Notes: generated from the letters alone by a model not told the origin. A stretch of 64,000 nucleotides of DNA from Desulfovibrio sp. An276 (GCF_002159665.1 NZ_NFJC01000001.1:248001-312000), one strand, 5' to 3'. Positions 21,333 to 30,796 are shown, numbered from the stretch's first letter. Program-made: numbers and translations.

Positions 21333-23051
21333 ATGGCGACTGTTCCCTTCAAGTTCCGAAACATGACCTTCAGGCAGGTGATGGAGCCGGGCTGCTTCTA
21401 TAAGGTGCCCCTCTTTCAGAGAAGCTACGCCTGGGGTGAGCACGAATGGGATGCTCTGTGGCAGGACATCCTTAGTCTGCCACTGGACGACACTGCCCAG
21501 TCCCATTTCATGGGCTTACTTGTCCTTTATGCACAGGACAGGGCGCATTTCACCATTTTCGATGGGCAACAGCGACTGACAACCATCGGTATCCTCATAC
21601 TTTCTGCCATAAGCCTTTTGCGGGATATGGCAAGCAATGGGGAAAATACAGAGCTGAACACACAGAGAGGAAAATTCTTTCTTGACAGCTATATCGGAAA
21701 TATCAATCTCGTGACTCTGAATGTGTCGACAAAGCTCACACTGAACCCGAACACCAACTTCTACTATCAACACTATCTTGCAGCGCTTGAGGACCTGCCT
21801 AGCGTGGGCCGGAACGAGTCCGAGATTCTTATGCGGCAGGCTTTTCTCTGGTTCAAGGGGCAGCTGGAAGCTTTCTGCGCCAAAGACAAGGACAGAGGTG
21901 CACACATTGCGGCCCTTGTGGACACAGTAGTGAGCAGACTCTTTTTCACCACGGTCACAGTCAGCAACGAGAGCGATGCATTTGCGCTCTTCGAAAGCCT
22001 CAATGCCCGGGGTGCCTTACTCTCGGCTGAAGCTCTTCTGAAAAACCGTCTTTTCAGCAGTATTGCCAGCGAATACATGGAAAGCCCGCCAGCCCTGCAG
22101 GATCTCGAGATGCGGTGGTATCAGATTGCCTCCTGTGTTGGAGAAGGAAACTTTGGCGAATTCTTGCGCATATTCTGGAACTCCCAACACAAAATTGTCC
22201 GCAAAAACGCCCTTTTCACCACTTTGAGCAGAGAGGCCCGGGATCCGCGCAAGGCTTTTGTCCTGCTGAAAGATTTGGGGAGTGCGGCACCTCAGTACGC
22301 GGCACTGCGCACCCCTTCCGACATTGTGTGGAACCCTAGGGAGAAGGCTGCCCTGCGGGAGATCGAGATCTTGGACAGTACAGCTCCCCTCTCTCTTCTT
22401 CTGACCTGCTACAAGGTCTTTTTCTCATCCAGCAGGCAGACATTTACCAGAATCGTCGAGGCTGCAGCTGGCATTGCATTTCGCTCCAGCATTGCCGGAA
22501 ACACAACTTTCAATGAGCAGGAGCGCATCTACAATGACATCTGCCTGAAAATTCTTGCACAAGAGTACACTTCAGAACAGCAGATTCTCGATGCGCTCAA
22601 AGCCCTCTACCCTGAAGATGATCTTTTCAGACTGTCCTTTTCAAGAAAGTCTATCAACACTGTACCCCCAAAAAGCAGGGAACTTGTACGCTACATTCTT
22701 TTCAGGATAGAGGAGCAACAATCTATCATCTCCTGTGACCCCTTCACCCCCAAATACACCATAGAGCACATTTTCCCCGTCACTCCCGAAGATGGTTGGA
22801 GTCCGGCCGAATTCAGGCAGATGCAGCGCATGGTCTTTCGCCTTGGCAACATGACATTGCTTGAAGCAGCCTCAAACCGCGCTGTCGGAAACTCCTCCTA
22901 CGAGCAAAAGCGGGAGGTTTACAAAACAAGCGTCTTCCAGACGACCAGGGCTATTGCCGAATACTACGGGGAATGGTGCGCGGATACCATTGGCAAAAGA
23001 CAGAAACACATGGCCGACATTGCAGTCCAAATCTGGAAGGTCCGTTTCTGA
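21333..23051 (+). CDS. DUF262-DUF1524 protein (GmrSD-like putative modification-dependent nuclease)
   Basis: A 572-residue single-chain protein. The N-terminal DUF262 domain carries VPLFQRSYAWGEHEWDALW and the nucleotide-binding motif FDGQQRLTT (76-84). The C-terminal DUF1524 domain has an HNH-type site (IEHIFP at 477-482, then GNMTLL and SNRAVGN). The architecture matches fused GmrS-GmrD type IV restriction proteins and relatives acting on modified phage DNA; the order and motifs look intact. The ATG at 21333 has GAGG upstream. It sits 22 bases after the YigZ-type gene, an unusual partner. Defence function is inferred from the family, not shown here. Confidence 0.88.
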   Translation: MATVPFKFRNMTFRQVMEPGCFYKVPLFQRSYAWGEHEWDALWQDILSLPLDDTAQSHFMGLLVLYAQDRAHFTIFDGQQRLTTIGILILSAISLLRDMASNGENTELNTQRGKFFLDSYIGNINLVTLNVSTKLTLNPNTNFYYQHYLAALEDLPSVGRNESEILMRQAFLWFKGQLEAFCAKDKDRGAHIAALVDTVVSRLFFTTVTVSNESDAFALFESLNARGALLSAEALLKNRLFSSIASEYMESPPALQDLEMRWYQIASCVGEGNFGEFLRIFWNSQHKIVRKNALFTTLSREARDPRKAFVLLKDLGSAAPQYAALRTPSDIVWNPREKAALREIEILDSTAPLSLLLTCYKVFFSSSRQTFTRIVEAAAGIAFRSSIAGNTTFNEQERIYNDICLKILAQEYTSEQQILDALKALYPEDDLFRLSFSRKSINTVPPKSRELVRYILFRIEEQQSIISCDPFTPKYTIEHIFPVTPEDGWSPAEFRQMQRMVFRLGNMTLLEAASNRAVGNSSYEQKREVYKTSVFQTTRAIAEYYGEWCADTIGKRQKHMADIAVQIWKVRF

Positions 23052-23218
23052 CGCAGCTCTGGGTCAGGCCCTGCATTTGCGTTTTCAGCGGGCTTGCCCG
23101 GCCCCCTGTTCCTCGCTACACTGCCCGTGACCGAATAAGCCCTCAAAAAGCGCTACGCACACAATCCGCAAACATCATATCTTTCGGCACTTGTTGCCGA
23201 AACGAGGTAGAAATTCCC

Positions 23219-23869
23219 ATGCGCAAAAACATTGTCAGCCTGATCTTCGTTCTGGGGCTTGCCCTGCTCCTCGCAGCCTGCCAGACCTCCGGTCCCCAGA
23301 AAACCCTCAACGACGCTGCCAAGGCCCTGACGGACAAGAACAGCCAGGCCTTTATGGCACAGTTCGACATGGACGCCTTTGCCAGCCATGAGCTCGTGAA
23401 TCTCAAGGAAGACAACAGTCTCCTCAACTTTGCCGGCGATCTCGGCACCCTGTTCGGCATTGGCAACGAGATGGACCGCTGGCTTGAGTCCGCCATGGAT
23501 CTGAAGAGCCAGTACACAAGGACCTTCACCCGCATGGTGGGCACAGGCGAGCTCGTTGCCCAGTGCACAAGGTCCCAGAGCTCCGACTGTCCCTGGGAAC
23601 CCCAGGCCCTGAAAAAGGCCGAGGTCAAGGAACTTGGCACTGATGCTGCCATCGCCAGGGTGACGACTCCTGCCAATATGACAAGCTGGCTTGCCCTGCG
23701 CAAGGTTGGCGAGAAGTGGCTCATTGTGGGCAAGGCAGTCCTCGAGGATCAGGCAGCAAAGTTTGCCACCAATACAAAGCCCATCCTTTCGAACACCAGG
23801 GACGCTGCTCCGGCACCTCAGACGCCCGCCACTCCGAAGCAGCCCGAACCAAAGGCCGAGACCATCTAG
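23219..23869 (+). CDS. Conserved lipoprotein of unknown function
   Basis: A 216-residue exported lipoprotein: signal peptide with lipobox LLLAAC (Cys20), a mixed alpha/beta domain of about 150 residues resembling small DUF2939-type proteins, and a Pro/Lys/Thr-rich C-terminal tail (QTPATPKQPEP). The ATG at 23219 starts a typical MRKN signal sequence and has a GAGG 13 bases upstream. It is monocistronic, ended by the strong hairpin at 23893-23927. No catalytic motif is visible. Confidence 0.8.
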   Translation: MRKNIVSLIFVLGLALLLAACQTSGPQKTLNDAAKALTDKNSQAFMAQFDMDAFASHELVNLKEDNSLLNFAGDLGTLFGIGNEMDRWLESAMDLKSQYTRTFTRMVGTGELVAQCTRSQSSDCPWEPQALKKAEVKELGTDAAIARVTTPANMTSWLALRKVGEKWLIVGKAVLEDQAAKFATNTKPILSNTRDAAPAPQTPATPKQPEPKAETI

Positions 23870-23892
23870 CCGTCACAAGGTACCAAAACACT

Positions 23893-23930
23893 ATGGGCCG
23901 CCTCTCTTGAAAAGAGAAGCGGCCCATTTG
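23893..23930. terminator. Bidirectional terminator between lipoprotein and speA
   Basis: A 16-bp stem with one mismatch (23893-23908 with 23912-23927) around a 3-base loop, with a modest T-rich tail on the plus strand. It lies between convergent genes. Confidence 0.8.
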
Positions 23931-23959
23931 TTGCCTGTCCTGCCATGGGCAGGAGAAGA

Positions 23960-25879
23960 CTAGCGTTCGAAATAGGTGTAGCCGCGTATGCCGTCCTCGA
24001 AGATCTGCAGGAAGGCAAAACGCTGGCTGGGAGTTATGCGACCCTCGCGCACGGCACGCTCTGCCATGCTGCGCAGGGATTCCATGATGCGCCGAGGATC
24101 GTACTCTACATAAGAGAGGACGTCTGCAACCGTATCGCCTTCCTGTTCGCGCACAAACTCGTAGCTTCCGTCTTCCTCGATGCGGATGGAAACAACGTTG
24201 TTGTCGCCAAGGAGGTTGTGCAGATCGCCCAGCGTTTCCTGGTAGGCGCCAACAAGGAAGACACCCAGATAGTACTCCTCACCAGCCTTCAGGGGATGGA
24301 GTTCCAGGGTTCTCTTGTTGCCCTGCTGATCGATAAAGTGGTTGATCTGGCCGTCGGAGTCGCAGGTAATGTCCGAAATGATGCCAAGGCGCGTGGGGCA
24401 TTCCTTCAGCCTGTGCACGGGCATGATGGGGAAGAGCTGATCAATGGCCCAGGAGTCCGGCAGAGACTGGAAAATACTGAAGTTGCCGTAGTAGATGTCC
24501 GCAAGATAGGCGTCGATGTCCTGCAAGTCCCTGGGAATAACCTTGAGCTTGTCCTTCTCCTCGGAAATGCGCATGAGGATTGCCCAGAAAAAGCGCTCGG
24601 ACAGGCAGCGCTGGCGCAGATTGACAGCGCCTGTGGCAAAAAGCTGACGCATTTCGCCGCGGTAGTAGATGGCGTCGTTGTAGCATTCCTGCAGATTGCG
24701 GGGAGTAATGTTGACAAGAACCTCGCGCAGGTTCTTGACTGGCTCCGGGCTGTCCTCTGGCAAATCCTCGGGCAGCTGCATGGGTTCGACTACACTTGCG
24801 TCAAGAATGTTGAAGAGCAGAAGGGAATAGTAGGCAACCGTGGCCCTGCCCGATTCGGTCACAATGTGCGGATGGGGCACACCTACCTCGTCCAGGGTGC
24901 CCATGATGGCTTCCACTATGTCCGCGCTGTATTCGTCCAGGGTGTAGTTGCGCGAGGAGACGTAGTTTGTGTGCGAGCCGTCGTAGTCCACGGCAAGGCC
25001 GCCGCCAAGGTCGATGTAGCCCATGGGCGCGCCTTCCTGCACAAGGCCCGCGTAGAAGCGGGCGCCTTCCTGCACGCCCAGGCGGATGTCGCGGATATTG
25101 GAAACCTGGGATCCCAGATGGTAGTGAAGCAGGCGCAGGCAATCGAGCATGTCGTTTGCCTTGAGCTTGTCAATAAGATCCACGATTTCTGCAGGGGAGA
25201 GGCCGAAGACCGAACGCTCGCCACCGGACTCTGCCCAGTGGCCACTTGCCCTGGTGGACAGCTTGCAGCGCACGCCAAGTTTTGGCCGCATGTCGTGGAT
25301 GCGGGCGCGCTGCAGTATGGTTTCGAGCTCGCCGGGCATTTCGATGACAAAGAAGACGTTCAGACCAATTCGCTGTGCCTGAAGGCCCAGGTCAATGAAT
25401 TCCCCGTCCTTGTAGCCGTTGCAGATAAGGCAGGCTTCCCTGTCGGAAAGGTGGGAGACTGCGGCAATGAGCTCGCCCTTGGAGCCCACTTCCAGGCCGT
25501 GGTGGTAGCGCGAGCCGAAGTCGGCGATTTCCTCAATCACCTGTTGCTGCTGATTGACCTTGACGGGGAAGACGCCACGGTAGCTGCCCTTGTAGCCAAG
25601 GTTCTTGATGGCCTTGCGGAAGGACTCGTGCAGATTGGCAATCTGCGTGTCGAGAATGTTTTCCACCCTGAGCAGGCAGGGCATGTCGTAGCCCCGTTCC
25701 TTGATGCCTTCGATGATCTCGGGAATGGACACTTTGGGACCCTGGGGGCCATTGGGACAGATAACAACATCGCCGTTTGAGGAAACGTCAAAGTAACCGG
25801 CACCCCAGGAATGGATGCCATAGAGCTCTGCGCTGTCCTCGACGCGCCACGGCTGCAGCAAGCTACGGAAATTGTTCAA
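23960..25879 (-). CDS. speA: Biosynthetic arginine decarboxylase
   Basis: PLP-dependent decarboxylation of arginine to agmatine, the first step of a polyamine route. About 639 residues in the SpeA family. Visible signatures are YGIHSWGAGYFDV at the N-terminus, the PLP-lysine segment YRGVFPVKVNQQQ, HYHLGSQVSNIRD, GYIDLGGGLAVDYDG, and the C-terminal CLSERFFW and CDSDGQI segments. No ATG is well placed: the TTG at 25879 (LNNFRSLLQPW) fits the family N-terminus and has GGGGAG about 11 bases upstream. The frame stays open to a GTG at 26035, so the start is provisional. Confidence 0.93.
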   Translation of the reverse strand: MNNFRSLLQPWRVEDSAELYGIHSWGAGYFDVSSNGDVVICPNGPQGPKVSIPEIIEGIKERGYDMPCLLRVENILDTQIANLHESFRKAIKNLGYKGSYRGVFPVKVNQQQQVIEEIADFGSRYHHGLEVGSKGELIAAVSHLSDREACLICNGYKDGEFIDLGLQAQRIGLNVFFVIEMPGELETILQRARIHDMRPKLGVRCKLSTRASGHWAESGGERSVFGLSPAEIVDLIDKLKANDMLDCLRLLHYHLGSQVSNIRDIRLGVQEGARFYAGLVQEGAPMGYIDLGGGLAVDYDGSHTNYVSSRNYTLDEYSADIVEAIMGTLDEVGVPHPHIVTESGRATVAYYSLLLFNILDASVVEPMQLPEDLPEDSPEPVKNLREVLVNITPRNLQECYNDAIYYRGEMRQLFATGAVNLRQRCLSERFFWAILMRISEEKDKLKVIPRDLQDIDAYLADIYYGNFSIFQSLPDSWAIDQLFPIMPVHRLKECPTRLGIISDITCDSDGQINHFIDQQGNKRTLELHPLKAGEEYYLGVFLVGAYQETLGDLHNLLGDNNVVSIRIEEDGSYEFVREQEGDTVADVLSYVEYDPRRIMESLRSMAERAVREGRITPSQRFAFLQIFEDGIRGYTYFER

Positions 25880-26366
25880 TTCCTTTAGTTCTCCCCTTGG
25901 ATTGGGCAGGCCATGCCCGCTTTTTTTGGAGCTTCTGGCCCCAAATGCACTTGTTCCCCAGCCCTGCAAAGGCCAAGGGCTTCGCAAGACAGAAAAAAAC
26001 GTGTCCAGCCTGTGGTTTGGTACCAGTAGCGACACGTCTCAAAAAGGAGCTGCCGGGTATTTGATCTTGTGAGAGAGAAGAGCAAACACGGGGTATTGAC
26101 AAAAGCAGCCCTAAGGCAGTTTTTCCTTGCCCAATAGCAGGGCAAAAGTCAAGGACCGAACAGGTGTCGACATTGTGACAAAAGGGTTGCCAGGCCATGT
26201 TGCAGGGCCTGTTCCCCCACGTTGCAAATCCACAGTGCGACCCACTTTAGCCGCGTGCACGGAGCCTTTCCCCATTTTGCTTTTTCCCAACACTTGTGCA
26301 ATACTTCACTCTGTCCTCGAAAACCAATGGCGAGGAACGCTTTTTTGTTCCACGCAGGAGAACACT
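25880..26366. other. Intergenic region between speA and purH
   Basis: About 490 bases between divergent genes. The first 156 bases stay open in the speA frame, so part could be an N-terminal extension. Otherwise there is a TTGACA at 26095-26100 without a convincing -10 partner and a CAGGCC...GGCCTG hairpin. No gene is supported. Confidence 0.4.
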
Positions 26367-26957
26367 ATGGAACTTCTTCCCATCCGGCGGGCAATTCTCA
26401 GTGTCACGGACAAGAGCGGGCTGGTGGAATTTGCCTCCTTTCTGAGCAGCAACGGAGTGGAACTCGTGTCCACTGGCGGCACCATGAAGGCTCTGGAAAA
26501 CGCTGGCCTTCCCGTACACTCTGTCAGCTCCGTCACAGGCTTCCCCGAAATCCTGAACGGCAGGGTCAAGACGCTGCACCCCAAAATTCATGCCGGCATC
26601 CTTGCCAACAAGGACGTGCCAGAGCACATGCAGGTTCTCGAAGAGATGCAGATCAAACCCTTTGATCTGGTCTGCGTCAATCTCTACAATTTTGCTGGCG
26701 CCATTGCGCGTCACCTCTCCCTGGAGCAGGCCGTGGAGGAAATCGACATCGGCGGTCCCTGCCTCATCAGGGCCGCAGCCAAGAACTTCCACTCCATGCT
26801 CGTGATCCCCGGCACGGAATGGTACGGGCCTGCCATGGAAGATCTGAAGGAACACAACATGTGCTCCTCCCTGCTCTTCCGCCAGCGCATGGCCTCCAGA
26901 GCCTTTGACGCGACCTCGCGCTACGACGCTCTCATCACCTCCTACATCCGTCCCTAA
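26367..26957 (+). CDS. purH: IMP cyclohydrolase (stand-alone PurH N-terminal domain)
   Basis: Closes FAICAR to IMP, the last step of purine synthesis. The 196 residues cover only the MGS-like cyclohydrolase domain of bifunctional PurH: ILSVTDKSGLVEFA, STGGTMKAL, PEILNGRVKTLHPKIHAGIL, VNLYNF and the IDIGGPCLIRAAAKN signature. The AICAR-transformylase half (about 320 residues) is missing, and the stop is followed directly by the hflX ribosome site, so this is a natural one-domain form rather than a truncation at a lesion. A separate formyltransferase must exist elsewhere. The ATG at 26367 lies after AGGAG. Confidence 0.92.
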   Translation: MELLPIRRAILSVTDKSGLVEFASFLSSNGVELVSTGGTMKALENAGLPVHSVSSVTGFPEILNGRVKTLHPKIHAGILANKDVPEHMQVLEEMQIKPFDLVCVNLYNFAGAIARHLSLEQAVEEIDIGGPCLIRAAAKNFHSMLVIPGTEWYGPAMEDLKEHNMCSSLLFRQRMASRAFDATSRYDALITSYIRP

Positions 26958-27017
26958 CCTATCCGCCCCTGATTTCGGAGGCTTCCCATTTCACGTCTTG
27001 ACGGAAATCTGCAGGGC

Positions 27018-28619
27018 TTGAGCCCAAGTCAGCTCAAGTCCCTTGAGCGCCTTGGCACACGCAAGTTTCCCAGAGGGGATGTCTACACCCTCGATCAGGC
27101 AAGAGAACTGGCCCTACTGTCCCGCTCCCTGGAGCGACAGATAGGGCTTTTGCTTGATCGCAGGGGTCGTGTCGCCCTGGTCATCGTGGGCAAGGCGGAC
27201 GGCATTTATATTCCGGAACTCTCCCGCTCTCGCATGGGCTCAGAAAGACTGAGAGGCCTGCGCCTTCTCCACACCCACCTAGGATCGGAGGGCCTAAGCG
27301 AAGAAGACCTCATGGACATGCTCTTCCTGCGCCTTGACGCCATGGTCGTGCTCACCATCACGGAAGAAGGCTTTCCCCTGCAGTGGCAGTTTGCGCACCT
27401 TCTGCCGCCCACAGCAAGCGAGCCCTACCGTGTGGAGCCCATGCGCGCCTGGAGCGACACTGCCATCGATCTGACAGAGCAGGCCCAGGCCCTTGAAGAG
27501 GAGTTCGCAAGAGTTTCCTCGGACGGGAAAACCTCTTCCTCGGAAAACCGCTGCATCCTTGTGTCCGTGTCCGAGGAGCCGCGCTCAATCCAGGAGCGCA
27601 ATCTGGACGAACTGGCTGAGCTGGCCAAAACCGCTGGCATCACTGTCTGCGGGCGCATGATACAGCGCACCAAAAACCTGCAGCCCAGAAACATACTTGG
27701 CCGTGGCAAGATGGCGGAACTGGAAGTCCAGGCCCTGGCAGGTCAGGCCGACATGCTGATTTTTGACGGTGAACTGCTCCCTGCCCAGCTGCACAATCTC
27801 GCGGATATCACAGAACGCAAGGTGCTCGACAGGACACAGCTCATCCTGGACATCTTTGCACAGCACGCAGTGACGAGGGCAGGCAAACTGCAGGTGGAGC
27901 TGGCCCAGCTAAAATACATGCTACCGCGTCTGACAGGCAAAAACCGCGCCATGGACAGACTCATGGGCGGTATAGGCGGCCGAGGTCCAGGCGAAACCAA
28001 ACTCGAAATAGACAGGCGCAGAAGCCGCGAGCGCATGGGAAGATTGCGCAAGGAACTGGACAATTTGCGCAGGCAAAGGTCTTATGTGCGCAACAACAGG
28101 AGCCGCAACGGCATTCCTCTGGCTGCGCTTGTGGGCTACACCAACGCAGGCAAATCCTCGCTTCTGAATACCCTCACGAAATCCGAGGTCCTTGCCCAGA
28201 ACAAGCTCTTTGCCACCCTGGACACGACCACAAGGCGCCTGCGCTTTCCGGCAGAGCGCGAAATCGTGCTCGCGGACACAGTGGGATTTATCCGCAACCT
28301 TCCTGCTGAACTCATGGAGGCCTTCCAGGCCACCCTGGAGGAGCTGGACAGCGCGGATCTGCTCATACACGTGGCGGACGCATCCCACACGGACCTTTTT
28401 TTGCAAATCTCGTCCGTGGAAACCATCCTGGATACCCTGGACCTTGGCAAGGTCCCCCGCCTGCTTGTGCTGAACAAGTGGGATCTGCTCGACCCTGCCG
28501 TGCAGGCCGAGCTGGGAGACGCCCTGCCGGATGCCCTGCACGTCTCTGCCCTCAAGGGAACAGGCCTTGAGACGCTCATGAAGGCCATCGAGAGCAGGTT
28601 GCTGGGGCTCAAAACCTGA
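27018..28619 (+). CDS. hflX: GTPase HflX
   Basis: Ribosome-associated GTPase of about 533 residues that splits stalled or stressed ribosomes. The N-terminal domain is extended. The HflX glycine-rich region is GGIGGRGPGETKLEIDRRR, followed by the G domain: G1 VGYTNAGKSSLLN, G2/G3 ATLDTTTRR and LADTVGFIRNLP, G4 LNKWD. The coordinates use the TTG at 27018, but GGAGG at 26977-26981 sits six bases before an in-frame ATT at 26988, from which ISRLDGNLQGLSPSQL would be read. That stretch looks like the normal family N-terminus, so translation may start at ATT. It follows purH closely and is probably co-transcribed. Confidence 0.95.
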   Translation: MSPSQLKSLERLGTRKFPRGDVYTLDQARELALLSRSLERQIGLLLDRRGRVALVIVGKADGIYIPELSRSRMGSERLRGLRLLHTHLGSEGLSEEDLMDMLFLRLDAMVVLTITEEGFPLQWQFAHLLPPTASEPYRVEPMRAWSDTAIDLTEQAQALEEEFARVSSDGKTSSSENRCILVSVSEEPRSIQERNLDELAELAKTAGITVCGRMIQRTKNLQPRNILGRGKMAELEVQALAGQADMLIFDGELLPAQLHNLADITERKVLDRTQLILDIFAQHAVTRAGKLQVELAQLKYMLPRLTGKNRAMDRLMGGIGGRGPGETKLEIDRRRSRERMGRLRKELDNLRRQRSYVRNNRSRNGIPLAALVGYTNAGKSSLLNTLTKSEVLAQNKLFATLDTTTRRLRFPAEREIVLADTVGFIRNLPAELMEAFQATLEELDSADLLIHVADASHTDLFLQISSVETILDTLDLGKVPRLLVLNKWDLLDPAVQAELGDALPDALHVSALKGTGLETLMKAIESRLLGLKT

Positions 28620-28621
28620 AA

Positions 28622-29581
28622 CTATTCCGCAAAATGACAACGCACGCGCCAGCCTGGGGCAAGTTCCTCCCAGTCTGGCGCCTTTTCCTTGCATATGTCC
28701 TGGGCCTTGGGGCAGCGCGGATGAAAATGGCAGCCCTGGGGAGGATTGAGCGGCGAGGGAAGCTCACCCTCAAGGACCACCAGCCCCTCCCCTGCCCTTG
28801 TTCTGCCCGGCATTGCCCGATACAGCGCCCTGGTATAGGGATGGGCTGCGCGGCCGAGATCCTTCGCTTCCAGCATCTCCACGATGCGTCCAAGGTACAT
28901 AACCAGCACCCGCGAGCACATGTAGCCAACCACTGCCAGATTGTGGGAGATAAAGAGCTGCGCCTGCCCGAATTCTTCCTGCAGATCGCGCATTACATTG
29001 AGAACCTGGGCCTGCACGGAGGCGTCCAGGGCGGACACAGGCTCGTCACAGACCACAAGATCCGGCCTTGTCACAAGGGCCCTGGCAAGCGCCACGCGCT
29101 GGCGTTGCCCACCGGAAAACTCGTGGGGGAAGCGTTTTTCCATGCCGGCCAGGCCTACCTTTGCGAACATGTCCCGCACAGCATCGCGTATTTCCGCCCT
29201 GCCCATCTTCCTGCGTCTCTGAAAACCGCGGCTCTCGAGGCCCTCGGCCACTGTGCGTCCTACGCTCAGGCGGGGATCGAGGGAGGAGAAGGCGTCCTGA
29301 AACACCATCTGTATGCGGCCTACTGCGGGCGAGGAAGCGCAGGCCAGTGGCAGAGGCTCCCCGTCGAACAGAACTTGTCCGGATGTTGGCCTATCCAGCC
29401 CGCACACCAGACGCCCGAGCGTGGATTTGCCACAGCCGGATTCGCCCACAAGGCCCACACATTCCCCCTTTTCAAGGGAAAAGCTTGCCTTGTTTACCGC
29501 AAAAAGCATGCGCAGCCCCTCGCGCGAGCGCACGGGAAAGACCCTGCTCACATCCTCGACTACCAGCAAATCCCTGTCCAC
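28622..29581 (-). CDS. Peptide-type ABC transporter ATPase (OppF/DppF-like), orphan
   Basis: A 319-residue ATPase of the oligopeptide/dipeptide importer class: Walker A GESGCGKST, Q-loop QMVFQDAFSSLDPR, signature FSGGQRQRVALARAL, Walker B LVVCDEP, H-loop FISHNLAVV, and the C-terminal oligopeptide-type extension with paired cysteines (GCHFHPRCPKAQDIC) usual in OppD/OppF. The GTG at 29581 follows GGAG directly after the cobT stop. No permease or binding protein is adjacent in this window; the gene sits at the end of an hflK-hflC-mltB-cobT run. It may serve permeases encoded elsewhere. Confidence 0.9.
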   Translation of the reverse strand: MDRDLLVVEDVSRVFPVRSREGLRMLFAVNKASFSLEKGECVGLVGESGCGKSTLGRLVCGLDRPTSGQVLFDGEPLPLACASSPAVGRIQMVFQDAFSSLDPRLSVGRTVAEGLESRGFQRRRKMGRAEIRDAVRDMFAKVGLAGMEKRFPHEFSGGQRQRVALARALVTRPDLVVCDEPVSALDASVQAQVLNVMRDLQEEFGQAQLFISHNLAVVGYMCSRVLVMYLGRIVEMLEAKDLGRAAHPYTRALYRAMPGRTRAGEGLVVLEGELPSPLNPPQGCHFHPRCPKAQDICKEKAPDWEELAPGWRVRCHFAE

Positions 29582-29593
29582 CTTGTCTCTCCG

Positions 29594-30754
29594 TTAGTCA
29601 GCCTTGTCCGCAGTCGAGACACCAGCCTCGCCAAAGGTAGCCATCTCCCTGTAGGCAGCAACAGCTGCGCGCAAAAGGGGATAGGCCACCGCGCAGCCAG
29701 TCCCCTCGCCAAGATGCATGCCAAGATTCAAAAGGGGTGCAGTCAGTCGCTCTCCCTGCGTCCAGGGATGCGTTTGCTTCGTGTTCTGCCCAAAATGCGC
29801 ATCCAGAAGAGAGGAAAGCCTTTTCATGGAAAGCTCGTGCCCTGGCTCTGCGGACGCGTGGGCCACAAAGCAGTACTGGGCTGCCCAGGGACAGAGCAAA
29901 ACTGCAGCCATGTAGGCTGAGGAGGCGATAAATCCGTCCACAAGGACAGGCACGCGCATGGCAGCCCCGCCAAGGACTATGCCTGCCATGGTGACGATCT
30001 CGAATCCGCCAAGGCAGGACAGGGCAGCCACGGGATCTGGCCAAAGCTCATCCTTGCGCCCAAGCAGCTCCCTGTTGACTTCGATGGCCCTTTGCACCAC
30101 TTCTGCCTTGTGGGCCATTCCCCTGTCGTCCACGCCCGTGCCAGGCCCCACCACCTTTTCTGCCGGAAGGTCCAGAAGGTGGGAGTAGAGTGCAGTGGCT
30201 GACGTGGAATTGGCTATGCCCATCTCGCCTATGGCAAGACAGTGGCATCCTTCACTTACTGCCTGCATGGCAAGACGCGCGCCGTTTGCAAGGCCTGCAA
30301 GGCAGGTTGCCTCATCCATGGCAGGCCCCTCGCACATGTTGGCTGTGCCATCGCCAAGGCGGGCGTCCACAACAGGGCTGCCAAAGGGACCGCCAGCGCA
30401 GCCAGCATCCACAATTACTAGCTCCATGCCGCTTGCCCTTGTCAGGGCATTGATGGCAGCTCCGCCTGCGAGAAAGTTTGCCACCATCTGGCGCGTTACT
30501 TCCTGCGGGAAGAGGGAAACACCCTCCCTTGCAACGCCGTGATCCCCTGCCACGGTAAACAGTCTGGCAGGCTCAACTGCAGGGGGATAGCTCATGCCGG
30601 CAAGGCGCTCTGCAATTTCTTCAAGGCGTCCAAGGCTTTTGGCAGGCTTTGCCTGCATGTCCATATGCTCGCGGGCAATACGGCATGCGCTGTCGCTTAT
30701 GGGATGAATGGACACTTTGGGTGGGAATATCTGCCCGAGATCAAAAGTGGACAA
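29594..30754 (-). CDS. cobT: Nicotinate-nucleotide-dimethylbenzimidazole phosphoribosyltransferase
   Basis: Activates the lower ligand base for cobalamin: nicotinate mononucleotide plus dimethylbenzimidazole gives alpha-ribazole phosphate. The 386 residues include FTVAGDHGVAREGVS, an EMGIANSTSATALYSHLL segment and GTGVDDRGMAHK. The catalytic-region Glu lies in the C-terminal GEGTGCAVAYPLL. The TTG at 30754 was chosen because AAGGAG lies six bases upstream; the ATG further upstream has no ribosome site. It lies between mltB and the orphan ABC ATPase on the same strand. No cobalamin riboswitch was seen upstream. Confidence 0.93.
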   Translation of the reverse strand: MSTFDLGQIFPPKVSIHPISDSACRIAREHMDMQAKPAKSLGRLEEIAERLAGMSYPPAVEPARLFTVAGDHGVAREGVSLFPQEVTRQMVANFLAGGAAINALTRASGMELVIVDAGCAGGPFGSPVVDARLGDGTANMCEGPAMDEATCLAGLANGARLAMQAVSEGCHCLAIGEMGIANSTSATALYSHLLDLPAEKVVGPGTGVDDRGMAHKAEVVQRAIEVNRELLGRKDELWPDPVAALSCLGGFEIVTMAGIVLGGAAMRVPVLVDGFIASSAYMAAVLLCPWAAQYCFVAHASAEPGHELSMKRLSSLLDAHFGQNTKQTHPWTQGERLTAPLLNLGMHLGEGTGCAVAYPLLRAAVAAYREMATFGEAGVSTADKAD

Positions 30755-30796
30755 GGGTTTCTCCTTGCCCTGCCCGCGTGGGACAGGGCTCATGTC

